From Hemerocallis citrina (lineage: Eukaryota; Streptophyta; Magnoliopsida; Asparagales; Asphodelaceae), in NCBI GenBank assembly GCA_017893485.1, contig CM030360.1:10342597-10406596 (forward strand): a DNA stretch of 64,000 nt, given 5' to 3'. This document shows positions 44,019 through 55,815 of the stretch, in pieces (the stretch's first letter is position 1; each line of letters begins with the position of its first letter). The translations under genes were made by a program, and so were the position numbers. The notes beneath the pieces are model-generated. The model saw nothing but the letters and a program-made list of their open reading frames with translations. It had not been told where the DNA came from and did not search any database.

Positions 44019-46914
44019 AGAGGCCTTTTTGTTCCAAGCTCCCTCAAATAGAGCAGGGAACAGAGTGGCAATGTTGCTACCTCCAATCCATTTGAGGTAC
44101 AGAACTTAAGCAGCTGCCCATCTCCTAGTTTCCAGGAGATCCCTTGCTCAAATTGCTCTTTGAGCTTGTATACATTCTTCCAAAAGTCAGAGGCTTGGGA
44201 TTTGTAGATGAAGGAATTGGTTGCTCGATTGAAGTATAGGGATTTAAGAATTTGGGTGCTAAGGGATTCCTCAGATAAAATATTTCACCACCATTTCATA
44301 AGTAGGACATTGTTGAATTGGCTGAGGCTTAAGATCCCTAGATCTCCTTAATTTTTGGGCTGACAGATAAGCTTCAAGTTTGTGCAAGAGGTGCCAGAAG
44401 CCTTAGTATCTCCGCCTACCCAAAAGAATCTGCTTCGAATCTGATCAATTCTAGCAATTACCTACTGTGGTAGTTTGAAGAAGGAAGCAAAATACGTTGG
44501 CAGTGCACTGAGAACCGAGTTAATGAGTATCAATCTCCCCCCCTCTGGATAACAGAATCCCCTTCCAGGTGGATAGTCTTTTCTCTATTTTGAGAAAAAG
44601 AGGTTGCCAGTCCCTCTTCTTAAGTTTACCTTCGGATAGGGGCATTCCCAGATACTTGGTGGGAAGGGAATCCTGTTTGTAACCCAAGATTTGAGCGAAA
44701 GCTTGGATCTTAGCCTTTGAATGCCCAAAGTAGAGAATGGAGGATTTGGAGAGATTAATGTGGAGGCCAGAGACATTCGCAAATATGTGCAAGAGTAATT
44801 TTAAATGGAGTACATCTTGTTCATCACCTTTGCAGAAGATTAGCGTGTCATCAGCAAATTGCAGAATGGAGAGCTCAGCTAAGGAGCCCCTGAGGTTTAG
44901 CTTAGAAAAAGTACCATTATCCCTACCTGTTCTCAACATTTGGGTGAGCACATCAACACCCAAGATGAATAGCATCAGAGATAGAGGGTCACCTTGCTTC
45001 AATCCTTTTTTGGATAGAATAGTCTTACCCCCAACACAATTAACAAGAACAGAGGATTTGGTTGAGTGAAGAATGACTTTGATCCAACTGCACCAGCGTG
45101 GGCCAAAGCCTCTGGCTACTAACATCTGCTCAATGAATGTCCAGCTGAGGGTATCAAAGGCCTTCTGAAAGTCTATCTTAAGCATAAGTGTGTCTGACTT
45201 TTTCGAGCAGTAAAGGTTGATTACTTCGTGGGCAACAAGAAAATAATCCACCGTTGACTTGCCTTGAGAAAAGCACTTTGAGAAGAAGAAACAAGGGTAT
45301 GCAGTAGTGGGCTTAATCTGTTAGCTAGGATTTTGGTGAAGATCTTCATTGAGCAATTGAGGAGGCTAATGGGGTGGAAGTCAGAGACGGTGTTAGCACC
45401 TTCACACTTAGGAATGAGAACGTTATTGGAGTAGTTAAGTTTGTGAATGTCTGCCTTACCATGCTGAGTATCAAGCAGCATGCAGCAAAGATCATCCTGA
45501 ACTGTCTCCAAGTGTTGTTTGTAGAAGCGCATAGAGAAGCCATCGGGACCAGGGGCCTTGTCTCCATTCATACTGAAAACCGCCTTGTGAACCTCTTCTT
45601 TACTGAAGGGAGCTTCAAGATCAGAGAGATCAAGAGCAGGGCTGGGATACAGAGCAGCCCAGTCAACTCTGAAATCTGGGGGTGAACTAGAACCACAGAT
45701 ATCTCTAAAGTGTTGCTCGAAGCATGTTCTGATAGAGGGTTGATCTATGATGAGATCTCCATTGTGAACTAGAGAATAAATATAGTTCTTGCGCCTTCTT
45801 CCATTAGTAATAGAGTGGAAAAATTTTGTGTTGCCATCCCCCTCTTGTATCCAAGATATTGTAGCTCGCTGCCTCCAATAGGTAACCTCTGCCTGTACCA
45901 GAGTCTGGTAATCCCTGTGGGCTGCAGAGAGCTCATTGGCTTACTCAGTGTTTAGGGTTTGGGAATCAGCCAAGATATCTATGCTGTGAATTTTCTCTAG
46001 GAGGGACTTTTTGCGAATTGGAATGTGGCCGAATTCCTTATTTCTCCAACATTTGATCCGTCTCTTCAGAAGCGTTAGTTTGCTGGCAAAGACATCAACC
46101 GAAGAGCCTAAGCAAGAAAAGCTTGACCACCAAGTATAAACAACAGGAGTGAAGTTGAGAGGGAGGCCCAAGCCTTTTCAAATTTGAAGTAGTGAACTCT
46201 GGGCGTAAAAGCTTGTGAGTCAAGAATAAGAGGGCGGTGGTCAGAGGCAATGCACGGGAGAGAGTGTTGGAGGCAGTTAGGGAATAGTTGGTCAAACTGG
46301 TTTGTGATGAGAAATCTGTCCAATCTAGCAAGCGCGGGTTTGGCTCTAAGATTAGACCAAGTGAACTTTCTTCTAGCGAGGGGGAGGTCGATGAGGTGAA
46401 GCTGCTGAATCCAACTCCTGAAGTCCTTCATATCTCTGCTCGAACTAAGGACACCATTCCTTTCGAAGTTAGATATGGTTACGTTAAAATCTCCACAAAT
46501 GACCCAAGCATCACATAAAAGTCTTCTTCGGAGGGTGATTTCCCTGAAGCAAAGGTCTCTGTCATCAAATTCAAATGGTGCATAGACAGAAGTGAAGGAC
46601 CACTCGTCTTCAGTTGTTCTATTGCGGAAGGAGAGGGAAATGGAGCAGATGTCGAATGCACAATAGAAGCAATCTAGAATGTTGTCATTCCAACCAACAA
46701 GAACACCGCCACAACTATCAATGGCATCGGGAGATTTCCACTTTGTGAGAGAATTTCCTCCAATGGATGAGAGCTTACGGTTGGAGGTATTAGAGAGTTT
46801 GGATTCTTGGAGACAAACCACAAAAATCTTAGCATTATGAATACCGTCTTTGATCAGGGCACATTTGTTGGGGTTGCCCTACCCACGTGAACATTCCAGC
46901 TGCCAATCTTCATT
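44019..46914 (-). pseudogene. LINE ORF2: AP endonuclease and reverse transcriptase
   Basis: The ORF starts MKIGSWNVHVG at 46914 and loses frame within 20 codons. The endonuclease (46821-46108) shows VCLQESKLS, WVICGDFNV, RLDRFLI and SDHRPLI motifs. After a linker comes the reverse transcriptase: APGPDGFSMRFYKQ (about 45555), LIPKCEGANTVSDFHPISLL, DFQKAFDTLSW (about 45175), GLKQGDPLS and the catalytic QFADDTLIF (about 44850). The frame then degrades until the inserted LTR at 44018. L1-type enzymes nick the target and copy RNA onto it. Several frame changes make this copy inactive. Confidence 0.92.
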
Positions 46915-47066
46915 AGAACAAAAAAGCACGCAGCAAAAACAATCACATAAAAGGGGCCAATAAGCGCAGGCACTCAATTGAGCTGCTGCTGTTGATCAGG
47001 AGGATCAACAGTAACAGTTGCAATTTGCTTGATCTTATCAACCGAGTGTGGCCCAAAAGCCTCCAC

Positions 47067-47531
47067 TCATATAAATTCAGCTACCTCAAGAATATTCTCA
47101 TTAGAAAGTAAAACAAAAGGATTGTTGCATGCGTTGGTAACTGAAAGCATAGAAGAGGAGGTACCTTCGATCTTGCAGTGGGAGGCTGACTTGGCTGAAG
47201 CCTGCAGATGGTGCATGAAGAGTCTGGTGGAAGATACTTTGGATGCAGAATGGCAGCGCTTGCGTCGCTTGCTACTGCCTTCTTCGAAGCCTGGAGGTGC
47301 AGAGCCTAAGCTAGACGAGGAGATGAGTCTGCAGTAACTTGGTATGAGAGACTTAATGCAAAAGCTGGAAGTGCGCACTCCCTTGGTTCCAGCACTGAAT
47401 TGCATAGTCTTGGGAGCTTCAGATTTGCCAACATGCTTGGCCACTGAGTTCTCAAGGGCAGACTCAACTGCAGGTTGAATTTCCTTAAAGAGAGACAAGG
47501 GAATATTCACAATCTTCCCCTTCCAAACCAT
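47067..47531 (-). other. LINE ORF1 3' part or inter-ORF region
   Basis: A 154-codon minus-strand frame between ORF1 and ORF2 is Ser/Lys-rich with no recognised domain. It may be the C-terminal continuation of ORF1 after frameshifts. Confidence 0.4.
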
Positions 47532-47701
47532 TTGCCTAATCTCCTATTCTAGGGAGATATCGTGCGAGCTTGAGGAGCTGTCAGGATTGTTGTTTGATGC
47601 ACTTGAGGCAATCCTTAAATTGCCCTTAGGGGAATCTGAGGGGATTTCAATGGGGGGGGGCGTTGAAAACAATATTCTCACCCAAGTTGGTCCCCACAGG
47701 A

Positions 47702-48741
47702 TCAGTAACATTCCGCATTGGGGGGGACCGATTTGGAACTTTCTGCGGTAGAGTCAGCTAGACCTGAGATATTAAGGAATTTTCCTGCAAAGGTGGTAGG
47801 ATTTGTTGGGTGCAATGAATGCGCTGTAGATCCTCTATTGGAAAGATTCGCATCCAAGATCGGCGCCTTTCCTTTTGCAGCTCCAACGATTTCCTGAATT
47901 TGCAGCTGCTTTGTTCTGTTTTGCTTCTCCGCTGGAGAGTCCCTTCGGCGCCAAAAGGAGGTGGACGAGCCGGTGCCTGAGATGAAGACCTGGACTTTGC
48001 CTTTTGTGACATCGTCAGAAGGAATTGGGTTGCCGAGGATAAGAACGGGGACTTCATGGATTTGTAGTTCTTGGGTCCAAGGCACTCTAAAGTGGATTTG
48101 GATGTTCTTAGGAATGAGGCTGACATCTTCGACTTCAACGAGGATGCGTGCCTGGTCTCTGGAGACTACGTTCTTCATATCACCACTCATGGTGATGAAT
48201 TTGCCGAAGGATTGTACCAGTTGCTCAAGGGAGGATTGGTTCCACAAGTGGAAGAGGAGGAGCGACACATTAATCCAAATGAAGCTTGCTTGGGCTTGAG
48301 CTTGGCACCGTAATCCATCGACCAGGACGAGAAGGTGGCATTGAAGCCAGAGAACTGGAAGACGCCATCAGCGATCGCCTTCTTTGCCTCGTCTTTGTTA
48401 GGGAATTGCACGTGGAACACCACATCGCTAGCTCGCTTCATGACCCACCAACCTCCTTGTCTCCTCCAAGCAAAGTTTAAGGCACTTTCAACCGTCGCTG
48501 CATCGGGACGAGTGCAAGGGTTGATCAGATGGAGGAAGGCGCTTGCATGTAGCCCTAGGAGAGCTGAGGCGATTTCTGAGTTGTGAGAGACCTTAATGGC
48601 CATAGATTCCCTTTGGTTGTGAAGCGAACAGTCACGAACCCGGTGGCCGAATTTTCGGCAGTTGAAGCAATGGATTCCGCTTTTGCGGCAGTCTACTGCC
48701 AGGTGATCGGATGCTCCGCACCTCATGCATCGTTTCTCCAT
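47702..48741 (-). pseudogene. LINE ORF1: Gag-like RNA-binding protein with two zinc knuckles
   Basis: The start at 48741 gives MEKRCMRCGASDHLAVDC and then CFNCRKFGHRVRDC, two adjacent CCHC zinc knuckles. A domain follows with WVMKRASDVVFHVQFPNKDE and FSSWSMDYGAKL, resembling the DUF4283-type region of plant LINE ORF1. The frame shifts near 48250-48290 and continues in a second frame to 47702. ORF1 proteins coat LINE RNA. Inactive copy. Confidence 0.85.
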
Positions 48742-49208
48742 CTTTCTAGGGCGAGGCTTGTGTTGGAGAGGTTTAGGGTTTTCAGGATAAGGATTGGGGG
48801 GGGGAATGGGTTTGGGGGGAAAGGTGGGATTTTTTAGGCGAGGGGGAAGATGAGATGGTGGAGAAATGAAGTGGTTTAGGTGGTATCGAGGAGGGCGTGG
48901 GAATCGAGAGGCAGGTTGGGGGGGTGGGGGGGGGGGGGGGTTAATGATGGGAAGGAGGACGTGTAGACATTAGAACTTGAGCAAAAGATTTACTCTTGTT
49001 CCAAGGCAGCCATGCACGCACCTCTCTCCTCTCCTCTCTCTCCGCTCTCATCTTTTGATCACTTGAAATAAAGGTTTAAGAAAATGATTTTAGGGATTTG
49101 GAGTTAGCGGCTTAAAAACCTAGGGGAGAGAGAGAGAGAAATTGGAGCTCTCTCGTTTGGGGAATCGAGGAAGCAAATTGATCTGAATAGGAGAGAGAGG
49201 GAGAGAGA

Positions 49209-49245
<37 letters not shown>
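48742..49245 (-). other. LINE 5' UTR with G run and GA microsatellite
   Basis: A long G-rich run (48918-48940) and GA repeats (49125-49139 and 49191-49246) occupy the 5' UTR. Pyrimidine-rich sense-strand leaders are common at plant LINE 5' ends. Confidence 0.7.
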
Positions 49246-49246
<1 letters not shown>

Positions 49247-49680
49247 TTTGATCGATTTTGAGGCTTATAATTCACCATTTTCATCGATTTTGAGAAAAAT
49301 ATGCACATACCTTTTTGGTCATATTTTATGGCATATATAGTCCATTCTTTTTAGCCAATGTCACGTATTTGACCATATTTTGTGGACTATATAATATACC
49401 GTTTTCGTCGATTTTGAGAAAATTTTGTATATTACGGTTTTGGCAATATTTTATGGGCTATAGTTTAATTTAACTGATTAGGCCATATATCGTGGGCTAT
49501 AATCCACTATTTTTGTTGATTTTAAGAAAATTCAGAATATTGTTTTGGCCAAATTTTAGGAGCTATAGTCATATTTTTAAAGTCGATTTTGAGAGATACA
49601 CAAATTCACTAATTTGACTACATTTTATGGGCATCTACAATTTTTTTTATTAGTTTTGTGAAAATTCTAAATATTATTAA
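49246..49680. repeat. Alternating ~70-bp tandem array, right part
   Basis: The monomer phrases TCGATTTTGAGAAAA, GGTCATATTTTATGG and ATAGTCCATTC resume immediately after the LINE, with the same A/B alternation, until about 49680. Confidence 0.82.
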
Positions 49681-49858
49681 GAATTAATACACTCTATTCG
49701 ATCATACTAATATTTATATTTAACGATTTATTACTTGTTAGTTAAGAGACTCACATGCATGTAGATTCTAATATACAGATCTACCTAGTTTTAAAGGTTT
49801 TTTTCTTCTTAAAATTTAGGAATATTAAGACCATGACCTCATATCCATCAGCCTACTT
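49680..49858. repeat. Shorter copy of the 28713-29315 block
   Basis: It matches the left block at its two ends but lacks the roughly 400-bp middle. It follows the array directly. Confidence 0.8.
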
Positions 49859-49860
49859 GT

Positions 49861-49981
49861 TGGAGTTTATGGCTTGCTAGGAATGCTAAAATCTTCTCAG
49901 CTTCAGCTCATTCCACTAATTCATTAACTGCTAATGCTATGTTTTGGTTTCGATATTGGCTAGATAGATGCGAAAATTAAA
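49861..49981 (+). pseudogene. Fragment of another LINE ORF2 C-terminus, plus strand
   Basis: One plus-strand frame reads WSLWLARNAKIFSASAHSTN and continues to a stop at 49978-49980. WSxWLARN is the motif seen at the end of zf-RVT regions (compare WSIWLARND in the nearby LINE). Only this fragment is present. Confidence 0.65.
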
Positions 49982-50082
49982 AGAAGAAGGAAAAGTTGCT
50001 GAAAGGACTTAATTCTGTTGGTGCAAGAGCTATCTTTTTCACTGAGGCCAGGGCATCCGAAGGGAATGCAAGTGCATACAGC

Positions 50083-50099
50083 CAGGGCCGGTCCTGAGG
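50083..50099. repeat. Left terminal repeat of the hAT element
   Basis: CAGGGCCGGTCCTGAGG, followed by TTTTAGGCCCTGGGCG and GGGGCCCTTTA, has the CAGGG start and GC-rich subterminal hairpins common in this hAT group. Confidence 0.75.
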
Positions 50100-50399
50100 T
50101 ATTTTAGGCCCTGGGCGAAAAATAAAATTGGGGCCCTTTATAGACATGCAAGTATTTTTATATATATTAATAAAATATAATATAACGGCTAGGAACATAA
50201 AAATAATACCCAGAAAAATAAAGATTACCTTTGTTTTACTTCATGACATCAAATACTCCATATTTTTCATTAAGCATAGTGACAGCGACTCTTGCACCTG
50301 CAACAAAAAAAAATAAAAATCAATCACATCTCATCTAAAATGTTTTCTTCTTGCATTTTTAGAAGTAAAATCATCAATTATATATTCAACCTCAGTATT

Positions 50400-52530
50400 T
50401 TTTAACATATTTTTTTTTCAATACTCAAAATTGCTAATCCATTTAACCCATCTTGTGTCATAGTTATTCGTAAATAAGATTTTAATAATTTTAATTTTGA
50501 AAAGCTTCTCTCCGCAGATGCCACGGTCACAGGTACAGTCAAAAAAAACCTATAAGCAACCAAAATAGTTGGAAACATATCCATTTTTTTTGCAAATTAA
50601 CTCCATAATTTTAATTGAATGCCATGGTTTATCTGTTTCATGCTTCACTTGGTAGCATTTCTTGCAATATTTGTGATTCTAAAAGTAAATAATTTTCATC
50701 AATATCAGACACATCACCATGTTTCAAAGCAATTTCAAGTTGCAAACAACAAATTTTCATTTCATCATCATCCCAATGAAACTAACCGTGATGCATCAAA
50801 TAAGAAGCCAAATATAGATTCAAACATTTGCATTTGTTCAAATCTACTTTTCAATTGAGAAAGAGCCATATCAACTAAAACAAGAAATTAATCAGTTCTA
50901 AAATTTTATTGAGAAGATTGTTGTTCTCTATCTATTCAGGAATTTCATCAAAATGTCTCTTTCTAATAATCCTACGTTTTACAGAAAATAAGGGCTCAAT
51001 GTCCATTTCAGATGCAATTTCTTTAGCTTCAATCATAACAGAATTAAATCCATTTTCTCTATATTTTTCAAAAAATGAAACCAATCCTTCCAAGTTTTAA
51101 ATTGCAACATCAAGAAGCATATCTTCAGTCTATAACTTTTTACTCACTAAGTATATTTTATACAAAATTTCATTCCAAATAACCAAACTTAAAATAAAAT
51201 CAAAACTTGAAAATTCACCTGATGCTAATTTCTCAGCATCCCAACTCACTTTAGAATCATAAAAAATGTATGCTAATTTAATTAAAGCTTGTTTTTATTT
51301 TGGCAGCTTGACTTTTTATTGGTTTTACGCTTTCAATGTGACTTTCCCAGCGTGTAGTTGATAAAGATTTCAAAGTTAATTCATCTACATATTCAAGTAA
51401 AATATTCCATCGCTTTGTTGAATTAGAAAACACTTTATAAATGGCTTGATATGCTCCAAAAAAAGATTTCCCTTTTAAACAAGAGTTTGCCAAATCACAA
51501 AGTACTAAATTGAGAGAATGACAACCACATGGCATATAAAAAGCTGTGGAATTTATGTCAAGTAACCTTTTATGAATACCTTAGTATTTTCCTTTTATAT
51601 TAGAATCATTATCATAACCTTATCCCCTCACATTATCAGTATCTAAATCAAGGGAGTTTAGAGCAGCTTGTAATTCATTAAAAAGGCCCAATCTAGATGT
51701 ATCTTCCACATTTAGAAACTCTATAAAAAATTCTTCTATTTTTATTGGGTAACTTGCGATATCGACACTTCGTATATTCAGAGTTATTTGTTCTTTGTGA
51801 CTAGCATCAGGAGTGCAATCAAGAATCACAGAAAAATATTTGGCCTCTTTAATTTTTTTAATAATTGCATTCTTGACTCTTGATGCTAATATTGCTATCA
51901 ATTCATTTTGTATTTTATGACTAAGATAATGATAATGAATATTTTAATCTTGAATTAGTTGAAAATGTTGCATCATTACGGTATCAAACTCTGCTATTGA
52001 TTCAAGTAAGCCTAAGAAATTTCCATTAGAATATTCATAGATTTTTTCATTTGTTCCACGAAACGCCAAATTATTCATAGCAAGACGTTTTACAACAGAA
52101 ATGATTCTGACCATAACTTATTTCCAATGGTTTGTATCTTTCTTGATTTGCTCTTGTAATTCTTTATTAATTGTTTGATTTGTATTCAATCTGACTCGCA
52201 GTTCAACTAAAGTTCTAAGGTTAATAAGGTGTTCATGACTATTTTCATGTTGTTTAAGCTTATCCCCAAGAGGTTTCCACTCATTAATTCCTTCATCTGC
52301 TAATTTACTCCTAGTATGAACTTTTCTTACCACTTTACAATAAAAACAAAATACTCTATCCAAATCTTTTGAGTAAACCAACCATTTTCTATCAGAAAGT
52401 TCTCCATTTGTTAATTTTCAATAATAAAAATTATCCTTAGGAAAATTAATATTGGTTTCTCTAATAGGACCTTTTTCTACAAGAAAATCTCTCATTTTTC
52501 CATCTAAACTATCCCAAACTCTAGGATCAT
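50400..52530 (-). pseudogene. hAT transposase, main part (TTF zinc finger to dimerisation domain)
   Basis: Just after the insertion site the minus strand reads [20 protein letters not shown], then a stop, then WLVYSKDLDRVFCFYCKVV and HENSHEHL: a TTF-type zinc finger. At 51901-51620 is the catalytic-core part ([16 protein letters not shown]). At 51535-51278 are HSLNLVLCDLA and RWESHIESVKPI. At 50584-50402 is the C-terminal hAT dimerisation motif SAERSFSKLKLLKSYLR. Multiple stops and frame changes break it. Such transposases excise and reinsert the element in the nucleus. Confidence 0.9.
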
Positions 52531-52535
52531 ATACA

Positions 52536-53930
52536 TGTTGATTCTTGATTTTGATGATCACAACACAGTGCAACATGTGTCTATGTTATACAACTAACAT
52601 TGCAGTGTACATACCAAAGACAATTCTAGCTGAACAAATGAACAAGCTCAAAAGGATACAGATGAAGACTTCACTAAGACAAGATCCAAGATTTCACTCA
52701 AGACAAGACTCAAGACTCAAGACCTTAGCTCAAATTGTGTCAAATTATAATGTCTTGTAAAAACAATTGTATTTTACTTTCTGTTGAGTCTTAGTCTGAT
52801 GTAAAGCCCTGTCACACACACACACTCAAAATTTCATAATGTGTGTCTCTTAAAAAACCCCCCAAAAGAGTCAAAACAGTTTGAAGAAGTTTAACTGTTG
52901 AGTACCAGTCGACTTAAGCTTCTGCCAGTCGACTGATAGTACAAAACTGTTTAAATTTATTCAAACTCTGATCAGTCGACTCATATGGCAACCCAGTCGA
53001 CTGTTCGAGAGCTTTTGACCGTTTTCTGTTTTTCAAAATCGAATTTTTTCAAACTCAAAAGCTTAAATCCGTTGGTTGACAGTTGAGTAACTGTCTCCCA
53101 ACGTTCAGGAGATCAAAATCTTTAAGTAGAGTTCAGATCTCACTGAAAAGATCTACAGATTTTACTTTTGCAATCCGAGCACTCTTGAGAAAAAAAAAAT
53201 TCAGTGACATTTTTGAGAAACAAAGCTTTCAAGTTCATTCTCTTTGGTTCTCTACATTCAGTCCAGTATAGCATTGAATTCGCTCTGGACTGAGTATAGA
53301 AGTCGACCTGTTCTTTTAGCCACGTGCATCAACACATACAACAACAAGGCTATAGGTTGATTGTAAAGTATTCTTGTTTTCTTGCTCTCGGTTGGAGAGT
53401 GTTTTGACTCTTGGTTGTAGAGTCAGTGTCATTTCACTCTTGGTAGTAGAGTGGGTCTGCTTTCTCTGGTTGAGAGAAAGGACTACGGGTTAGACAAGGT
53501 TGTTGTCGTAATGCCGTAGGGTATTCTTGTAATTTTTCAAGAATAGTGGAAATCTCAAGTAGGTTGCTTGGGGACTGGATGTAGGTCGGGAGGACCGAAC
53601 CAGGATATATCTTGTGTACTCTGTGATTGATTATCTTGTGTTTGCATTTACTCTTGTGTATTTAAGTTCTGCAAAAAGCTTCTGGACAGTCGACTCCTTG
53701 CATTATCAGTCGACTGGTCAGTGCCGTTTGTACTTGTAGTTTCATTGTGCTTTCAGTCGTCTGTCTCATTCTCAGTCGACTGCACAGAGTTATTGTTTTC
53801 AATTATTTTGGACATATTAGTCGACTGGTTCATAACTCAGTCGACTGCACCGAGAAAAATTTTCGCAGTTTTTATTAAACACTATTCACCCCCCCTCTAG
53901 TGTTTGTTGTCTAACCTACAGGATCCAACA
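52536..53930 (+). repeat. 5' LTR of the Sirevirus-like element
   Basis: Near-identical to 61041-62438. It holds nine AGTCGACT cores in two clusters (52906-53003 and 53687-53847). No clear TATA box was recognised. Confidence 0.97.
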
Positions 53931-53932
53931 CT

Positions 53933-53950
53933 TGGTATCAGAGCAAGGTT
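53933..53950 (+). promoter_or_regulatory. Primer-binding site (initiator tRNA-Met)
   Basis: TGGTATCAGAGCAAGGTT starts two bases after the LTR. The first 12 bases are complementary to the 3' end of plant initiator tRNA-Met. Confidence 0.93.
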
Positions 53951-53957
53951 ACAGGCT

Positions 53958-55007
53958 ATGGCAACTACGTCAAATACAAATCAGTACCATGAAGGCCAAT
54001 CTACACAACGGCCACCACTATTTGATGGAACGAACTACAATTATTGGAAGTGCCGAATGAGAATCTATCTTCAATCAATCAACTATGAGATATGGCAAAT
54101 GACAGAGACGGAATACACTGCCCCTACCATTCCATATGCACAATGGAATGATGATCAAAAGAATCAGACTATGAACAATGCCAAAGCAATGAATGCCTTA
54201 TTTTGTGCACATACGAAGGAAGAATTCAACCGTGTATCAAATGCTACAACCGCACATCAAATTTGGCATACACTCGAGGTAACACATGAAGGAACGAATA
54301 AAGTAAAAGAGTCTAAAATTTCTGTTCTTGTCCACAGGTTTGAGATGTTCAGAATGAAGGACAATGAGACTGTGTCCGAGATGATTACCAGATTCACAGA
54401 CATCACAAACTCTCTTGTGGCGCTCGGAAAGATTTACACTCAAGCAGAGATGGTTAGAAAAGTCTTGCGTGCACTCACTCCAGAATGGGAGAAGAAGACC
54501 ACAGCAATAGAGGAAGCAAATGACTTGTCAACACTTTCTCTCGAGAATCTTGTTGGCAATCTCATGGCATATGAGGTCCAACTTGAAGATCGAAAGAAAG
54601 ATATAGAATCACACCAAGCAAAGAAAAAATCATTGGCTTTTAAAGCCATGACAGACTCAGAAGATGAGGAAGAAGATGAAAAAGAAATAGCAATGTTCAC
54701 TCGGAGATTCAAGAAGTTCTTAAAGAAGGGTAAGTTTAATTCTAAAGTTAGAGATTCTAATGACCCTCCTACATGTTTCAGGTGCAATAAAATAGGTCAC
54801 ATGAAGAAGGATTGTCCCTTAGAAAATGTAAAGAACAAGGGAAAATCATCCAACTTCAAGAAGGACAAATATCCAAAGAACAAATTTGCCAAGAACAAGA
54901 AGGCTTATCAAGCTACATGGGATGATAGTGATTCATCTTCCGAAGAAGAAACGGATGAAAATAACGAAGTGGCAAATGTGTGTTTATGGCTGCACAAGAA
55001 CATGTAA
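53958..55007 (+). CDS. Gag of the Sirevirus-like element
   Basis: The ATG at 53958 is the first after the primer-binding site; the frame is also open into the LTR, but translation from there is unlikely. The protein of about 349 residues has the copia Gag region (PPLFDGTNYNYWKCRMRIYL near the start, then FEMFRMKDNETVSEMITRF), a Lys/Glu-rich stretch, and one zinc knuckle, CFRCNKIGHMKKDC (54774-54815), for RNA binding. It ends at a stop in 55005-55007 and overlaps the next frame by 28 bases. In this lineage Gag usually continues as a long C-terminal coiled coil; here a frame change separates it, probably a mutation. Confidence 0.88.
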   Translation: MATTSNTNQYHEGQSTQRPPLFDGTNYNYWKCRMRIYLQSINYEIWQMTETEYTAPTIPYAQWNDDQKNQTMNNAKAMNALFCAHTKEEFNRVSNATTAHQIWHTLEVTHEGTNKVKESKISVLVHRFEMFRMKDNETVSEMITRFTDITNSLVALGKIYTQAEMVRKVLRALTPEWEKKTTAIEEANDLSTLSLENLVGNLMAYEVQLEDRKKDIESHQAKKKSLAFKAMTDSEDEEEDEKEIAMFTRRFKKFLKKGKFNSKVRDSNDPPTCFRCNKIGHMKKDCPLENVKNKGKSSNFKKDKYPKNKFAKNKKAYQATWDDSDSSSEEETDENNEVANVCLWLHKNM

Positions 55008-55774
55008 GTAATGATTATGATTCCGAAGATCTTCTTGATGCTTTTAATGAAATATTCCAAGAGTTAAAGAAAGAAAAGATTAGAGTTAAGAATCTTGAGA
55101 AAGTGAATCAAACACTTAATCAAGAAAATCTTAACCTTGATAAGGAAGTAAAATCCTTAAATTCTCGCATTGCAAGTTTAGATACTGATCTTGAAATTCT
55201 CAAAAAGAATTATGAAGAGATTTCAAAGAACGTATCTAAGTTTAACAAAGGCAAAGAGAATTTAAATGATATGCTTCATCATCAAGTTACATCTAGTCAA
55301 AAATATGGACTTGGTTTTAAAAAATCTTCTATAAAAGAATCTCCTGTTGTAAACACTAGTAAAAATAAATCAGCATCTATTTCTAGTGTTACATACAAGT
55401 TGTATGATTTCTTTGAAAAACCTAAGATTGTTAATTCTAGTGATAAAAGCAAGACTACCGTTCGGTTAAGTCGACTGAACCATACAACCAGTCGTCTGTC
55501 CAGAGAAATTGGATCTTATTCAACGAGATCAAAACCTCTTATAAGTCGACCTAGTGTATCAACCAGTCGACTGATGTACACCAACAGTCGACTGAACAAC
55601 ACTGGTAAGTCGACTGGACAGAACAAGTTAGTATGGGTTCCAGTCAGTCTAAATCAGAATAATAAAATTGCTTATATTAACTCATATATGTTAAATGTGT
55701 GTAATTATACTTATTATATTCCTGCTTATGGAGGAAGGTCAAACTCTTCATGGGTTTGGTTTCCCCCAAACTAA
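54980..55774 (+). pseudogene. Detached coiled-coil tail of Gag / linker to protease
   Basis: In another frame from the Gag part, about 264 residues begin FMAAQEHVSNDYDSEDLLDA, followed by a heptad-rich coiled coil (LNQENLNLDKEVKSLNSRI). A Ser/Arg-rich region then contains four AGTCGACT cores (encoding Ser-Arg-Leu or Lys-Ser-Thr). It ends WVWFPPN before stops. The protease frame resumes about 55816 in a third frame. The separation indicates mutational breaks. Confidence 0.8.
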
Positions 55775-55815
55775 TGTGTTTTGGACCCAATAAAAAAGGT
55801 ACCATATTTACCTTA

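Larger units (their letters stand above)
30448..49245 (-). mobile_element. LINE, minus strand, interrupted by nested LTR elements
   Basis: Subtracting the nested segment 31642-44023, the element is about 6.4 kb. On the minus strand it has a 5' UTR with GA repeats, ORF1 with two zinc knuckles (48741-47702), and ORF2 with an AP endonuclease, reverse transcriptase and a C-terminal zf-RVT domain (46914-44019, continuing 31636-30920). This is the plant L1-type layout. ATTFGA-like flanks are short: ATTTGA at 30442-30447 and at 49246-49251, inside the tandem array, so the array reads through when the LINE is removed. Frameshifts and stops show it is dead. Confidence 0.88.

Noticed and set aside
50619..51100. 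Plus-strand frames of 60-80 codons
   Set aside because: They are antisense to the hAT transposase pseudogene.
53083..53271. 62-codon frame repeated in both Sirevirus-like LTRs (also 61590-61778)
   Set aside because: It is duplicated only because the LTR is duplicated. No domain or start-context evidence.
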